Assembly (NCBI RefSeq): GCF_021533195.1
Contig: NZ_JAJNKB010000003.1
Span: forward strand, 397,001-461,000
Source of the DNA: Portibacter marinus
GTDB taxonomy: Bacteria > Bacteroidota > Bacteroidia > Chitinophagales > Saprospiraceae
Length of the DNA: 64,000 bases
Direction: 5' to 3'
In this document: positions 8,569-18,103 of the stretch, piece by piece
Position numbering within the stretch: position 1 is the stretch's first letter
Layout of the letters: every line of letters starts with the position of its first letter
Program-made: the position numbers and the translations under genes
The notes under the pieces: generated by a model
The model's database searches: none
What the model saw: the letters and a program-made list of their open reading frames with translations, nothing else
Told to the model about the DNA's origin: nothing

Positions 8569-11061
8569 TTATTTAGTTCTCGCTCTCTCATTATTCATAT
8601 ACTTAATATCCGTTTCATTATCAGAACTACCTAACAAGTGTTCCGCGAAATAATCTGCCATCATCCAGAAAAAGTACTCTCTCATATCTCCGTACCCGTG
8701 TCTCTGACCAGGAAATACAAAGTAATCAAAGCGTTTATTGGCTTTAATCAGCGCCTGAGCCATTCTGATGGTTCCCGCAGGATGCACATTATTATCAATA
8801 TCACCAGTAGTGATCAACAACTTTCCCTTTAGATTTTTAGCTAAATCTGGATTCTTGTCAATGTCATACTTCCAGGAAATCTCACCTGAGTCGCCAATGA
8901 TTTCTTTGATCCCATGGTGTTTTTCACTCCACCATCTATTGTAAATATTATTTTCATGATTCCCTGATGAAGAAACGGCCACATCGAAAAAATCCGGATA
9001 TACCAACATAGCAGCGGTTGACATAAATCCACCACCGGAATGGCCAAATATTCCTACTTTATCAAGGTCAATAAAATCATGCCGATCTCCCAATTGCTCA
9101 GCCGCATACTTCTTATCTTCAAGACCATAGTCTCTTAGATTTCCATAGCCATAATTATGGTACCATTTAGATCTGGATGGATGGCCTCCCCTGTTTCCGA
9201 TCGATACAACGATAAAGCCCATTTGGGCCAACCTATCAGCTCGGTCCATTCGTCCTGACCATTGCTTATTCACTGCTTCCGTTTGCGGTCCCGGATAAAC
9301 ATATTCTATCAATGGATAATTCAGCGTAGAATCAAAATCAAACGGTTTGTACATTACGCCGTAGAGGTCTGTGATACCATCAGCGGCCTTAACCTTATAC
9401 GGTTCAGGAAATTGGTAGCCTGTTTCAAACAATCTGTCAAGATCCGCCGATTCCAGATCCATCATCAACTTTCCCTGTGTATTAAAAAGCGCAGACTTTG
9501 GAATGGTATTTACACGGCTGTAATTATCCACAAAATAGGTCATATTGTCATTCACTTCAGCGTCATGATTGTAATTTCCTGGATTGAGCAACTTTAAGCC
9601 TGAACCATCGAAATTGACTTTATATAAGTGATAGTAATATGGATCTTCCATATCCTCCCTGCCAGCAGCAGTAAAATACAACACCCTGTTTTCAGTATCA
9701 ATTCCCTCTATACTTTGACTGTGAAATGGACCTTTCGTAATCTGATTTTTCAGGTTTCCTTGATTATCATATAGGTAGAAATGAGCCCAGCCATCCCGCT
9801 CCGACCAATGAATGAGTTCTTCACCTCCATTAACCAAACCCGGAGTTCTTGTATCGATGTAGGTATTCAATCTCTCTTTAATCAAAACCTTCTCCTCATT
9901 GGATTCCAAATCCACGTATCCAAAATCAACTTTCTTGAGGTCCCTGCTTGTTCTTGAAAAATAAAGTTTAGAATCATCCGGCGACAACCAGGTAGACCAG
10001 CGGCGATCCTCATCTCGATCTGTTTTCTTTGACGGAGCTCTAAGAATGCTCAAGCTTTGATCTTTAAATGTATCGATTTCAATCAATTTGCGCTGTTTGC
10101 TTGGGAAGTCAAACACATACATTTCCTCTGATCCCACTTCTTCATCCCCAGCCATGGCATATTTGTAAGTTTCCAGTCGGGGCCTGGGCTGAGCTGTATT
10201 ATCCAATACCCACAAGTCCTTTACTTTCCTACTGTCATCCCTTATCAAGGCAAACTTCTGACCAGAAGGAGACCAAACTACTCTGACACTCTGACGCTTG
10301 TCCTTGTTTTCCTCTTCTTCTACATTGTCTACACCTCTGTTAGATCCTCCGAATGCATAATCCTTTTCTCCATCTTCAGTCCATTGGTGCTCCACGATGG
10401 TACTGTCTTTCTCATCTTTTTGTGCTTTTAGAAAGTTTTCCTTGTCCATCCAGTATAGATTATGATCTCTGGAAAACAAAACATAGCTTGAATCCGGAGA
10501 AATGGAAGCCCAGTCTTTGTCTTTTGGTTCTTTCTTAAAGTCTTCTACCAAAGTCAATGTCTTCGTTGTCAAGTCATACTCGAAATGCCAGACCTTTGCT
10601 ACTTTTTTAGGTTTCTTTTTCTTATCTTTTGAATCTTTCTCACTCTCCATATCATCTTCTTCTTCATCCACTTCCACTAATTTAGACTTTACTTCCCACT
10701 GAAGTTTTCTTTCATCGTCAATGAATTTTAACTTGGAGATTGATAAATGCTTCGCATCGAAAGGATCACCTGTCAATCGGGACATGTCCGCAGCGATCTG
10801 AACATTGTCAAACAAAGCTTCTTTACTACCTTTAGCAGGATCAACGATATACCACGCTTTACCTTCAGAAGTCTCGTACATATACCAAAATCGTTCAGAA
10901 TTCTTCAACCAATGAGGCGTTACACTCGTAGAAAACACTAATTTATCTAAATGATCAGGTGAGAATCGAGCAGCCAGATCATAATTAGGCTGTGGAGTAT
11001 TTTGGGCGTTCAAGACTGCAATATTGGCACTTAGGAGTAGAGACCAAAGAAGATACTTCAT
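8569..11061 (-). CDS. S9-family dipeptidyl peptidase IV-like serine peptidase
   Basis: 830 residues with a signal peptide (MKYLLWSLLLSANIAVLNAQ). The N-terminal two thirds form a DPP-IV-type beta-propeller; residues about 590-815 are the prolyl-oligopeptidase catalytic domain. The catalytic triad is predicted as Ser675 (GHSGGGFM), Asp756 (GDIDNNV) and His788 (GQRHGYG). It probably cleaves dipeptides from peptides in the periplasm or at the cell surface. A highly charged insertion around residues 130-155 (EDDMESEKDSKDKKKKPKK) is unusual and likely a surface loop. Monocistronic by spacing: convergent with the methyltransferase gene and 85 bp from the LytTR regulator upstream. Confidence 0.93.
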   Translation of the reverse strand: MKYLLWSLLLSANIAVLNAQNTPQPNYDLAARFSPDHLDKLVFSTSVTPHWLKNSERFWYMYETSEGKAWYIVDPAKGSKEALFDNVQIAADMSRLTGDPFDAKHLSISKLKFIDDERKLQWEVKSKLVEVDEEEDDMESEKDSKDKKKKPKKVAKVWHFEYDLTTKTLTLVEDFKKEPKDKDWASISPDSSYVLFSRDHNLYWMDKENFLKAQKDEKDSTIVEHQWTEDGEKDYAFGGSNRGVDNVEEEENKDKRQSVRVVWSPSGQKFALIRDDSRKVKDLWVLDNTAQPRPRLETYKYAMAGDEEVGSEEMYVFDFPSKQRKLIEIDTFKDQSLSILRAPSKKTDRDEDRRWSTWLSPDDSKLYFSRTSRDLKKVDFGYVDLESNEEKVLIKERLNTYIDTRTPGLVNGGEELIHWSERDGWAHFYLYDNQGNLKNQITKGPFHSQSIEGIDTENRVLYFTAAGREDMEDPYYYHLYKVNFDGSGLKLLNPGNYNHDAEVNDNMTYFVDNYSRVNTIPKSALFNTQGKLMMDLESADLDRLFETGYQFPEPYKVKAADGITDLYGVMYKPFDFDSTLNYPLIEYVYPGPQTEAVNKQWSGRMDRADRLAQMGFIVVSIGNRGGHPSRSKWYHNYGYGNLRDYGLEDKKYAAEQLGDRHDFIDLDKVGIFGHSGGGFMSTAAMLVYPDFFDVAVSSSGNHENNIYNRWWSEKHHGIKEIIGDSGEISWKYDIDKNPDLAKNLKGKLLITTGDIDNNVHPAGTIRMAQALIKANKRFDYFVFPGQRHGYGDMREYFFWMMADYFAEHLLGSSDNETDIKYMNNERARTK

Positions 11062-11146
11062 AAAACTTGATTATACTTTATATTAAAAAGAGTCGGAAGA
11101 TAAGCATTAGCTGTGAAAATCTATTCATGTGCGAAAGTTCAGACCA

Positions 11147-11845
11147 TTATTTTTGAAGTCCCAGCCTGTGGAATACATATTTCTTGTAATTTTGACCAAT
11201 GGGAATCTCATAGCTATCCATTTTTATTCGGTTCCCTTCCACTGAGTCGATGTTACGAATGGCAACGATATAAGATTTATGAACGCGGATAAACAGATTT
11301 TCTGAAATGTTTCGCTCCATCTCTGTCATACTCATATACGTCAATAATTTCTCATTTTTCGTGATTATCCTAATATAATTCCCTTGTGCTTCCACGAATA
11401 GGATATTAGACAGCGCTATCTTGTGGTACTTTTTATCACTTTTTACAAAAATGAAATCCTCAACATGTTCTGTCGGTGATGGATGAGTACTGGAGTCCAT
11501 CACTGTCTCCAGCTTGTTGATGGCTTTCAAAAATCGATCAAAACTAAACGGTTTCAACAAATAATCTACCACATTGAGCTCAAAACCTTCCAGTGCAAAT
11601 TCCTGATATGCTGAAGTCACTATTATTTTAGGTGGGTTAGACAAACTTTTCAGCATTTCAAATCCAGATAGTTTCGGCATATTAATATCCAGAAAAATCA
11701 GATCAACACGCTTATCTTTTAAAACAGTCAGTGCTTCAAAAGCATGGTAGCAATTCGCTACCTTTTTTAAGTACGAAATCTCGTTAGCAAATTCTTCAAT
11801 ATTGCTGTGAGCTGCTGATTCATCATCTACTATGATAAAATTCAT
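11147..11845 (-). CDS. LytTR-family response regulator (pair 1)
   Basis: 232 residues. Receiver domain 1-120 with acidic pocket Asp7/Asp8 and phosphoacceptor Asp53 (LIFLDINMP); LytTR DNA-binding domain about 130-230 (FVKSDKKYHKIALSNILFVEAQGNYIRI, RVHKSYIVAIRNIDSV). Its ATG overlaps the kinase stop (ATGA), so the pair is translationally coupled. LytTR proteins bind paired direct repeats; no target can be assigned. This gene is the distal member of a two-gene operon. Confidence 0.95.
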   Translation of the reverse strand: MNFIIVDDESAAHSNIEEFANEISYLKKVANCYHAFEALTVLKDKRVDLIFLDINMPKLSGFEMLKSLSNPPKIIVTSAYQEFALEGFELNVVDYLLKPFSFDRFLKAINKLETVMDSSTHPSPTEHVEDFIFVKSDKKYHKIALSNILFVEAQGNYIRIITKNEKLLTYMSMTEMERNISENLFIRVHKSYIVAIRNIDSVEGNRIKMDSYEIPIGQNYKKYVFHRLGLQK

Positions 11846-12843
11846 GTACTGATCCTAAGCTTTGCGATATATTGGTTGTCGAATTGGTCTAGTTTCAAAA
11901 TGTGTCTATTAGGATAAAGCAGATTCAAACTATCTTTCAGGTTTTTTAGACCGATTCCTTTCATTTTGTTTTTGCCATTTCCATCATAATTATTGGAAAT
12001 TTGAAAATCTACCTGCCCATCTGTTTCCTTTAATTTGATGTCGACCACCCCACCATCGATCAATTTTTCTACGCCGTGTTTGAATGCATTTTCAAGTAAA
12101 ATAATAAAAAGCAGAGGGCTGATTTTAGTTGATGTATTTTCGATCTCAGTTTGAAAATTGACATGAACATCCCTCCTAAACCTTGAGGTCTGTAATTCGA
12201 TGTAATTGCTCAAATATTCCATTTCCTCTTCAAGGGTTACAAATTTCTGACCTCCTTTATAGATGGTATAACGCATCAAATCTGATAACTTGAGTACAAA
12301 CCTTTGTGCCTGGACTTGATCACTCTTGATGAGAGCGTATAGATTGTTGAGGGTGTTAAAGTAAAAGTGCGGGTTGATCTGATTCTTTAAGGTCAGTAAT
12401 TCAGCTTTCACACTCTCATTTTCAGTTTTCTTTTTTCTCTCCCACAAAAGATACACCGACGAAAATAAGATATAGAAAAGCAGCCCTGCCAGTAAAATTC
12501 CAAAAAAATCGACGATCCAGGCATTTCCATTGACCACAAAAAAACCATCATTATGGTGTGCGTTTTCGTACTGGGAAAAATGATTGATACCAGCAATTAA
12601 TGTGAAGATGCTGGCGACATACATTAATATTCTCGAAATGCTGTGTTGATTCTGATAGTTTAATATGCCTTTTGTAAAAAGGTAAAGCAAAAGATGGTAA
12701 CCTAGAAGTCCGCCAATCACCAACCTCATTAATATTTTAACATCCTGTGAAGGTGTAATCAATAGGATCACCATTGCGGCCAGGATGGCTGTAGCTGTAA
12801 TCACGTTCTTAAAATTGAACGTCCATTTTGTATCAAAATTCAT
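11842..12843 (-). CDS. LytS/YehU-like sensor histidine kinase (pair 1)
   Basis: 333 residues from ATG 12843: about four transmembrane helices (residues 10-130), then the His_kinase domain with the phospho-accepting LKNQINPHFYFNTLNNLYAL box, and a degenerate HATPase domain (LLFIILLENAFKHGVEKL, GIGLKNLKDSL). The frame stays open upstream to an ATG at 12987, but those 48 extra residues are polar, precede the first membrane helix and look unlike the family, so I prefer 12843. There is no large extracytoplasmic sensor domain, so the signal is probably sensed in or near the membrane. Partner of the overlapping LytTR regulator. Confidence 0.9.
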   Translation of the reverse strand: MNFDTKWTFNFKNVITATAILAAMVILLITPSQDVKILMRLVIGGLLGYHLLLYLFTKGILNYQNQHSISRILMYVASIFTLIAGINHFSQYENAHHNDGFFVVNGNAWIVDFFGILLAGLLFYILFSSVYLLWERKKKTENESVKAELLTLKNQINPHFYFNTLNNLYALIKSDQVQAQRFVLKLSDLMRYTIYKGGQKFVTLEEEMEYLSNYIELQTSRFRRDVHVNFQTEIENTSTKISPLLFIILLENAFKHGVEKLIDGGVVDIKLKETDGQVDFQISNNYDGNGKNKMKGIGLKNLKDSLNLLYPNRHILKLDQFDNQYIAKLRIST

Positions 12844-13052
12844 AGCGATAAAATTAAGCTTTTCGAATATACCGCAATGGTTTTTATGATGAATCGGGTT
12901 ATTTTCTGTTTGATCGAAATAATTGCATATTCTAAACTTAGTCAGTGGCCTTCTGAAAGGGATGGAATAAGACGCAAGTTCCTTCAAATAAATTCGTTCA
13001 CCAGCTGGCAGAAAGCTACTAAGTTCAATGTTTTTAATCTATAAACAATAAT

Positions 13053-14150
13053 ATGAAAGCATTGCAATCCTTATCCAAAATCCTACTCATCATTACCTCT
13101 TTTAACAACATAGCAATAACTCAATCCTTTAATTTTGAACTTGATTCAATCGTTTTAGATTTGATGAATATCCAAAAGGTTCCAGGAGTCATTCTGGCAC
13201 TGATAGAAAATGGTAAGCTAATAAAAATATCTTCTTATGGTTATGCTGATTTTGATAAGAAATTGGCACTACAATCAAATCATGGTTTCAATGTTGGCAG
13301 TATCTCTAAGACTTTTACAGCCTGGGGCATCATGAAATTAGTGGAAGAGGAGAAAATAGATCTTTCCGATTCCGTTTCAAAATTTGAATTGCCTTGCCTG
13401 GGTCACATTGACCAGCAAGATTTGGATCAAATCACCATAAGAGATCTGCTGCAGCATACCGCTGGTCTGAGTGTGCATGGCTATGAAGGTTATAACCAAA
13501 TGCAAGAACTACCTTCTGTTTGTGAAAGCCTTCAAGGCTTGAAAAGAAAGGAAGAAAAAGTATTTGTGGAACATCCTTCGGGTTCCACTTTCCAATATAG
13601 TGGTGGTGGATATACGATTTTGCAAATGATCATTACAAAAGTGAGTGGTATTCCATTCACCCATTTCATGGAGAAAGAATTGTTCAGGAAGTTGGACATG
13701 AAAAACACTACTTTTTTAATAGATCACAAAGTGCTGGAAAGATCTGCATCAATATACGATACTTCTTATCATCAACTGTCCTTCGAATATTTCACTGCTC
13801 AGGCTGCTGCAGGTTTACAAACTTCCATCGAAGATATGAGTAAGTTTGTTCTGGCCCACTTTACATCTAATGAGGTGATTAGTAGTGAATCCATTTCCAT
13901 ACTACAGGAGGGAAGCCAACAATCTAAAAACAATTATGCATCAGGGTATATGATCATGGAGCGGTTTGGATCATTTACTTTACATGGACATGGAGGTTCT
14001 AATGACGGTTGGCAAGCGGGAATGATGATAGATATGAAGCACAAATCAGGCTTTATCATGTTGACCAATGGTATGAATGGCAAAGCGGTTATTTTTCCGA
14101 CATTAATGAAGTGGGGAATTGCTCGTAAAAAAAGGATGGAAGTTAAATAG
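13053..14150 (+). CDS. Serine hydrolase of the beta-lactamase / class C (AmpC-like) family
   Basis: 365 residues with a signal peptide ending near AITQS. It shows the serine beta-lactamase/DD-peptidase-like motifs: SxxK in VGSISKTFTAWG, YxN-like YSGGGYTI, and an HxG-type third motif in HGHGGSNDGW. Proteins with this set in Bacteroidota are mostly esterases, D-aminopeptidases or peptidoglycan-related enzymes rather than antibiotic-resistance enzymes, so the substrate is open. Single gene, divergent from the kinase/regulator operon. An inverted repeat follows the stop. Confidence 0.88.
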   Translation: MKALQSLSKILLIITSFNNIAITQSFNFELDSIVLDLMNIQKVPGVILALIENGKLIKISSYGYADFDKKLALQSNHGFNVGSISKTFTAWGIMKLVEEEKIDLSDSVSKFELPCLGHIDQQDLDQITIRDLLQHTAGLSVHGYEGYNQMQELPSVCESLQGLKRKEEKVFVEHPSGSTFQYSGGGYTILQMIITKVSGIPFTHFMEKELFRKLDMKNTTFLIDHKVLERSASIYDTSYHQLSFEYFTAQAAAGLQTSIEDMSKFVLAHFTSNEVISSESISILQEGSQQSKNNYASGYMIMERFGSFTLHGHGGSNDGWQAGMMIDMKHKSGFIMLTNGMNGKAVIFPTLMKWGIARKKRMEVK

Positions 14151-14152
14151 TA

Positions 14153-14174
14153 TACATTCAGGTGTCTGAATGTA
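14153..14174. terminator. Inverted repeat between convergent genes, possible terminator
   Basis: TACATTCAG and CTGAATGTA form a perfect 9-bp stem around a 4-nt loop, directly behind the serine hydrolase stop and before the end of the convergent kinase gene. The uridine run is weak, so intrinsic termination is only likely. Confidence 0.45.
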
Positions 14175-14218
14175 GTGGTATTGAATTTTGTTATTTATGG
14201 ATGGGAATCAGATATCAA

Positions 14219-15166
14219 TTAATAATAGTGATCAAGAATGGTTTTGTGAGCGCTCAAAATGGCATTATTCATTGCACTGGCATCTAAAAATATAAGTTTT
14301 CTATCTTGGAAAAAGAGCTTCAGCCCAATTTTGTAAAGTTGGTTTAAGGGTTCATGGCAGCCCAACACGATTGTCTTTGAATTCTTTTGTAGCCCGCATA
14401 ATTCACTGCCAATAAGCAATCCACTTAGCAAGTAGTAATTGTGGGAAGGCGCGAGGTTTTCAATAACATCCTTAACCCGAACGGTAAGAAGAACAGATAG
14501 CAGAGGTTGGTGAAACCCAAGCATTAGACCCTGTTTAAAAACATCTATCTTTTGCGAATCCAAGTTTGTTTTGATCACGGAGTGTGCCAATATGCTATGT
14601 TGGGAAAGTACCTCAAATAATTCACCGGTCATGTAGTTTTTCAATGTTGTGAACTGGGCGTTCTGATATTGTAAATGTTTGCTATGAGTGCCTGGCAATA
14701 ATAAGCAATAATCGTCATACTCTTCCAATAAGGAAGTTAGTCCTATGGCCTGTGTTTCCTCTCCTCTCATCATTCCATCTGGGCTTTTCACACCTGAAAT
14801 CAGAATGATTGTAAGTCCATGATCTGTAATCTTCTGGTGTAATAATTCGCGGCCATCATTAGAAAAAGGGAAATCTGCATATGGCATTTCTTGCATGCCA
14901 ATGGATGAGGAGGCCATTCCAGAAATCACCAAAGGCAATTGATCAATATCTTGCCCAATATGCCTAAGTTCTCGCTTTAGAAAATCAATAAAGAAGGCTT
15001 TTCGTGATACGTCAGATTGCTTCAAATATTTAGCGTGTACAGCTCTCACGCCCATTGAATTTGAATGTTCACTGATTACCTCTAGAGAACTTCTATCCAC
15101 CAGCTGCAGTCTAAACTTACTGGTTCCCCAATCGCAACTTACGAACTGATTCGTTTCAGGCATCAT
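14219..15166 (-). CDS. dgoK: 2-dehydro-3-deoxygalactonokinase
   Basis: 315 residues, near the usual length. It opens with the ASKHA-type phosphate-binding segment FVSCDWGTSKFRLQLVD and carries the DgoK-typical RGEETQAIGL, LPGTHSKHLQ and MTGELFEVLSQHSIL motifs. The enzyme phosphorylates 2-keto-3-deoxygalactonate with ATP in galactonate/D-galactose (De Ley-Doudoroff-type) breakdown, in the cytoplasm. No aldolase, dehydratase or transporter of the pathway is adjacent, so it is an orphan here. ATG 15166 is followed by a second Met. Confidence 0.9.
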   Translation of the reverse strand: MMPETNQFVSCDWGTSKFRLQLVDRSSLEVISEHSNSMGVRAVHAKYLKQSDVSRKAFFIDFLKRELRHIGQDIDQLPLVISGMASSSIGMQEMPYADFPFSNDGRELLHQKITDHGLTIILISGVKSPDGMMRGEETQAIGLTSLLEEYDDYCLLLPGTHSKHLQYQNAQFTTLKNYMTGELFEVLSQHSILAHSVIKTNLDSQKIDVFKQGLMLGFHQPLLSVLLTVRVKDVIENLAPSHNYYLLSGLLIGSELCGLQKNSKTIVLGCHEPLNQLYKIGLKLFFQDRKLIFLDASAMNNAILSAHKTILDHYY

Positions 15167-15263
15167 TTTTTAGAAAGCTATTACAAGTTATTTAAGATCA
15201 TGATTGACTATAGACAAGATAGTACTTACAGGGTTTTTTAGATTATGACAAAGAGATTATAAT

Positions 15264-15300
15264 GATAAAAGGCAACCTCGGTATGAGATTGCCTTTTATC
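15264..15300. terminator. Stem-loop terminator behind hppA
   Basis: GATAAAAGGCAA and TTGCCTTTTATC form a perfect 12-bp stem with a 13-nt loop, 26 bp after the hppA stop. The A/T-rich stem ends allow termination in either direction; by position it serves hppA on the minus strand. Confidence 0.75.
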
Positions 15301-15325
15301 AAATTATGATTTAAAATAATATTTC

Positions 15326-17500
15326 TTAGATGAAGGGTGCTATGACGAGTGCAACCACAGACATCAACTTCAGTAAAATATTCAATGATGGTCCGGAAGT
15401 ATCCTTGAACGGGTCACCCACAGTATCTCCCACCACAGTCGCTTTGTGAGCATCACTTCCTTTGTAATACATTTTGCCATCGATTTCAACACCTTCTTCA
15501 AACATTTTCTTGGCATTGTCCCACGCACCACCGGCGTTAGATTGGAAGATGGCCATCAATACACCAGCCACAGTAACACCTGCCAGGACACCTCCCAACA
15601 TTTCAGCACCACCCAGAAAACCAAACGCAACTGGAGTGGAAACTGCAATCAACCCCGGGATGACCATCTCTCTAATGGAAGCCTTTGTCGAAATGTCCAC
15701 ACATTTGCTGTATTGTGCTTTTCCTTCAGCTGCCTCGAAAGTTGCTACGTCAGCATCGCTCCATTCTTTTTGTGGCTTGCCCTCATTCTTTTTCATTACA
15801 CTCAATGCAGCTCTCAACTCAGGTATATCTTTAAATTGTCTTCTCACCTCTTTGATCATATCCATCGCTGCTCTACCTACTGCATTCATCGATAAGGCTG
15901 AAAATAAGAAAGGTAACATTCCACCTACTAAAAGTCCTGCCATTACCTTAGGATTAGCAACGTCAATTGTTGTAATACCAGCTGTCGCCATAAAGGCTGC
16001 AAATAGTGCCAGAGCAGTCAAGGCCGCAGATCCAATTGCAAATCCTTTTCCTATCGCAGCAGTTGTATTTCCTACAGCATCCAACTTGTCTGTTCTTTGT
16101 CTAACTTCTTTGGGCAACTCTGCCATTTCTGCAATTCCACCAGCATTATCAGCAATAGGTCCATAGGCGTCAACTGCTAATTGAATACCTGTATTGGACA
16201 ACATACCCACCGCAGCAATGGCAATTCCATACAATCCTGCAAAATGATGTGCACCGATAATGGCCACTGCCAATATTAAAATCGGAAACATAGTAGACAT
16301 CATGCCAACACCAAGGCCTGCAATGATATTTGTTGCTGATCCTGTCAGGGACTGCTTTACGATAGACATCACAGGTCTTGTACCCGTACCAGTATAAAAT
16401 TCAGTGACAATTCCGATAAGGAGACCAGCAGCCAAACCAAAAAGAACAGCATAAAATACGCCCATGTTGGTATATTCAATACCGCCAATGTTCCATCCCG
16501 ATGGTAGAATCCATTTACATAAAGCAAAAGTTCCGGCAAGCATTAATGCAAAAGACAGATACTCACCGATATTCAAAGCCGTCTGGGGATTACCACCTTC
16601 TTTAACTTTGACAAAGAAGGTTCCTATGATAGAGGTAATGATTCCCAAACAGGCCAATAACAATGGAAGCAATACCGCATTCATTCCACCAAAATCATTT
16701 TCCCCTGTGAATCCAGTCACGCCTATAAAAGCTGCTCCCAAAACCATGGTACCGATAATAGAACCTACATAGGATTCGAAAAGATCCGCTCCCATTCCGG
16801 CAACATCTCCAACATTATCTCCCACATTATCAGCAATGGTTGCAGGGTTCAATGGATGATCTTCAGGGATTCCGGCTTCTACTTTACCTACCAGGTCTGC
16901 ACCTACATCAGCTGCCTTTGTATAAATACCACCACCCACTCTTGCAAAAAGTGCAATGGAGGATGCTCCAAAAGAAAATCCTGTCAAAATGGTAATTACT
17001 CTGGTGACTTGATCCTGTGTTTCTACCCCATACATTTGAGAGTACAAAGCAAACAATAAACCTAATCCTAAAACACCAAGTCCTACCACACCAAGACCCA
17101 TTACTGCTCCCCCGGCGAATGCCACTTCAAGGGCTTTACCGAGACCAGTTCTTGCTGCGTTAGTCGTTCTTACGTTCGCTTTTGTTGCTACTTTCATTCC
17201 AATGAATCCTGCAAGCGCGGATGAAACGGCTCCCAAAATGAATGATAGTGCAACGAGTGGCGAAGAAGCTTCTGATCGACCACTTAAAAACATTAAAACC
17301 GCAACTGCGAGTACAAATATGGAAAGTACCTTATACTCCGCTTTAAGAAATGACATTGCACCTTCTGAAATGTACTTTGCAATGTTGGCCATTTTTTCTG
17401 TTCCTACTTCCTGTTTGGAAACCCAGGATGACTTCCAAAGTGTGTAGAGTAACGCTACTACTCCAAAAACAGGAATAACGTATATTAAAGTTTGTCCCAT
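15326..17500 (-). CDS. hppA: Membrane-bound ion-translocating inorganic pyrophosphatase
   Basis: 724 residues with about 16 transmembrane helices. It couples hydrolysis of pyrophosphate to H+ and/or Na+ export. Family motifs are intact: [53 protein letters not shown] and, near the C-terminus, [17 protein letters not shown]. After VGNTT the sequence reads AAIGKG. In this family Ala at this position marks the K+-dependent subgroup and Lys the K+-independent one, so a K+-dependent pump is predicted; whether it moves Na+ or H+ is not decided here. Own promoter upstream (17557-17587) and a strong stem-loop downstream. Confidence 0.96.
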   Translation of the reverse strand: MGQTLIYVIPVFGVVALLYTLWKSSWVSKQEVGTEKMANIAKYISEGAMSFLKAEYKVLSIFVLAVAVLMFLSGRSEASSPLVALSFILGAVSSALAGFIGMKVATKANVRTTNAARTGLGKALEVAFAGGAVMGLGVVGLGVLGLGLLFALYSQMYGVETQDQVTRVITILTGFSFGASSIALFARVGGGIYTKAADVGADLVGKVEAGIPEDHPLNPATIADNVGDNVGDVAGMGADLFESYVGSIIGTMVLGAAFIGVTGFTGENDFGGMNAVLLPLLLACLGIITSIIGTFFVKVKEGGNPQTALNIGEYLSFALMLAGTFALCKWILPSGWNIGGIEYTNMGVFYAVLFGLAAGLLIGIVTEFYTGTGTRPVMSIVKQSLTGSATNIIAGLGVGMMSTMFPILILAVAIIGAHHFAGLYGIAIAAVGMLSNTGIQLAVDAYGPIADNAGGIAEMAELPKEVRQRTDKLDAVGNTTAAIGKGFAIGSAALTALALFAAFMATAGITTIDVANPKVMAGLLVGGMLPFLFSALSMNAVGRAAMDMIKEVRRQFKDIPELRAALSVMKKNEGKPQKEWSDADVATFEAAEGKAQYSKCVDISTKASIREMVIPGLIAVSTPVAFGFLGGAEMLGGVLAGVTVAGVLMAIFQSNAGGAWDNAKKMFEEGVEIDGKMYYKGSDAHKATVVGDTVGDPFKDTSGPSLNILLKLMSVVALVIAPFI

Positions 17501-17556
17501 CGTTTTTATTTAACTATTTAATGAATTCGAATTGTTTGCGCTCTTTCAAGCGGCTG

Positions 17557-17587
17557 CAAAAGTACATTTAATTTGGGTTTTTCCCAA
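17557..17587 (-). promoter_or_regulatory. Promoter of hppA (TTG - 20 bp - TACTTTTG)
   Basis: On the minus strand, TTG (17585-17587) is followed after 20 bp by TACTTTTG (17564-17557), a match to the Bacteroidota -33/-7 pattern (TTTG, 19-21 bp, TAnnTTTG). The -7 element lies 56 bp before the hppA ATG. Confidence 0.65.
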
Positions 17588-17720
17588 TATTCCTATCAGT
17601 AAATTGCTGTATATCAGGTATTGCAGCTTTGTGAATTGTGAAGGTCAGTTGAAGTGATATGTTTTATGTCAATTTTGCATTAAAAAAAGGCAGGTTAAAC
17701 AATGAATAACGAATACAGCA

Positions 17721-18016
17721 GTTCATCCACTCATCCCTTTAAGAGCAGCTTGCGCTTCGAAGCCTGGCTCAAGCTGAAAGGGAAATGCTCACTGTGAACT
17801 CTAACACTGACTACTGAATATTGACTACTGAATACTGACTACTGACTACTGAATACAGCACCTCATCCACTCATCCCTTTAAGAGCATCCTGCGCTGCAT
17901 TGCTCAGCTGAAGCTCTGAAAGGGAAATGCTGAAAACTGAATACTGAATCTCATCTCCTCATCCCTTGAAGAGCAGCCTACGCTATAAAAGCCTGACTCA
18001 AGCTCTGAAAGGGAAA
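17721..18016. repeat. Three hairpin-forming intergenic repeats, 65-71 bp each
   Basis: Copies lie at 17721-17789, 17861-17931 and 17950-18016. Each starts with a CATCCCTTTAAGAGC-like arm and ends with AGCTCTGAAAGGGAAA or a close variant. The arms are near-complementary (TCCCTTT...AAAGGGA), and inside copy A a second inverted pair AGCTTG/CAAGCT extends the stem. Together they fill most of the 603-bp gene-free stretch between hppA and the DtxR-type gene. No open reading frame of note occurs here. They look like REP/MITE-type palindromic elements; no transposase is nearby. Confidence 0.75.
17806..17856. repeat. Short direct repeats of ACTGACTACTGAATA type
   Basis: Between hairpin copies A and B the sequence repeats TGACTACTGAATA and TGACTACTGAC units about four times with slight slippage; CTGAATACTGAAT recurs at 17937-17949 before copy C. 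The short repeats border the hairpin elements, suggesting they belong to the same repeat family. Confidence 0.65.
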
Positions 18017-18053
18017 AGTTAAACACCAATCTTTCAACTTCTTTAAATTATTT

Positions 18054-18069
18054 TTTAGACTAATCTAAA
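18054..18069. promoter_or_regulatory. DtxR/MntR-type operator upstream of the metal operon
   Basis: TTTAGACTAATCTAAA is an inverted repeat with 6-bp arms (TTTAGA/TCTAAA). It resembles boxes bound by DtxR/MntR/TroR-type repressors (TTTAGGnnnnCCTAAA class). It covers the -33 region of the putative promoter whose -7 element is at 18079, 34 bp before the repressor's own start codon, which fits metal-dependent autorepression. Confidence 0.7.
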
Positions 18070-18078
18070 TATTAATTT

Positions 18079-18086
18079 TATATTTG
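18079..18086 (+). promoter_or_regulatory. -7 element (TATATTTG) of the dtxR-metal transport operon
   Basis: TATATTTG matches TAnnTTTG exactly and is 17 bp before the start codon. The position 19-21 bp upstream falls inside the DtxR-like palindrome, so repressor binding would block it. Confidence 0.6.
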
Positions 18087-18103
18087 CATCAAATCATTCT
18101 ATT

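Noticed and set aside
12844-12987. N-terminal extension of the pair 1 sensor kinase
   Set aside because: The extra 48 residues are polar, rich in His and Asn, and unlike family N-termini, while ATG 12843 is followed directly by the first membrane helix.
13053-14150. Acquired antibiotic-resistance beta-lactamase
   Set aside because: The motifs fit the broad serine hydrolase family (esterases, aminopeptidases); there are no mobile elements, and base composition matches the neighbours.
15446-17447. Several plus-strand open frames of up to 230 codons opposite hppA
   Set aside because: They are the antisense of the membrane pyrophosphatase, whose motifs are complete on the minus strand. The antisense products show no recognisable domains.
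17721-18016. CRISPR-like array from three similar repeats with spacers
   Set aside because: The repeats are 65-71 bp and imperfect, the gaps (71 bp, with simple repeats, and 18 bp) differ, and no cas gene is present.
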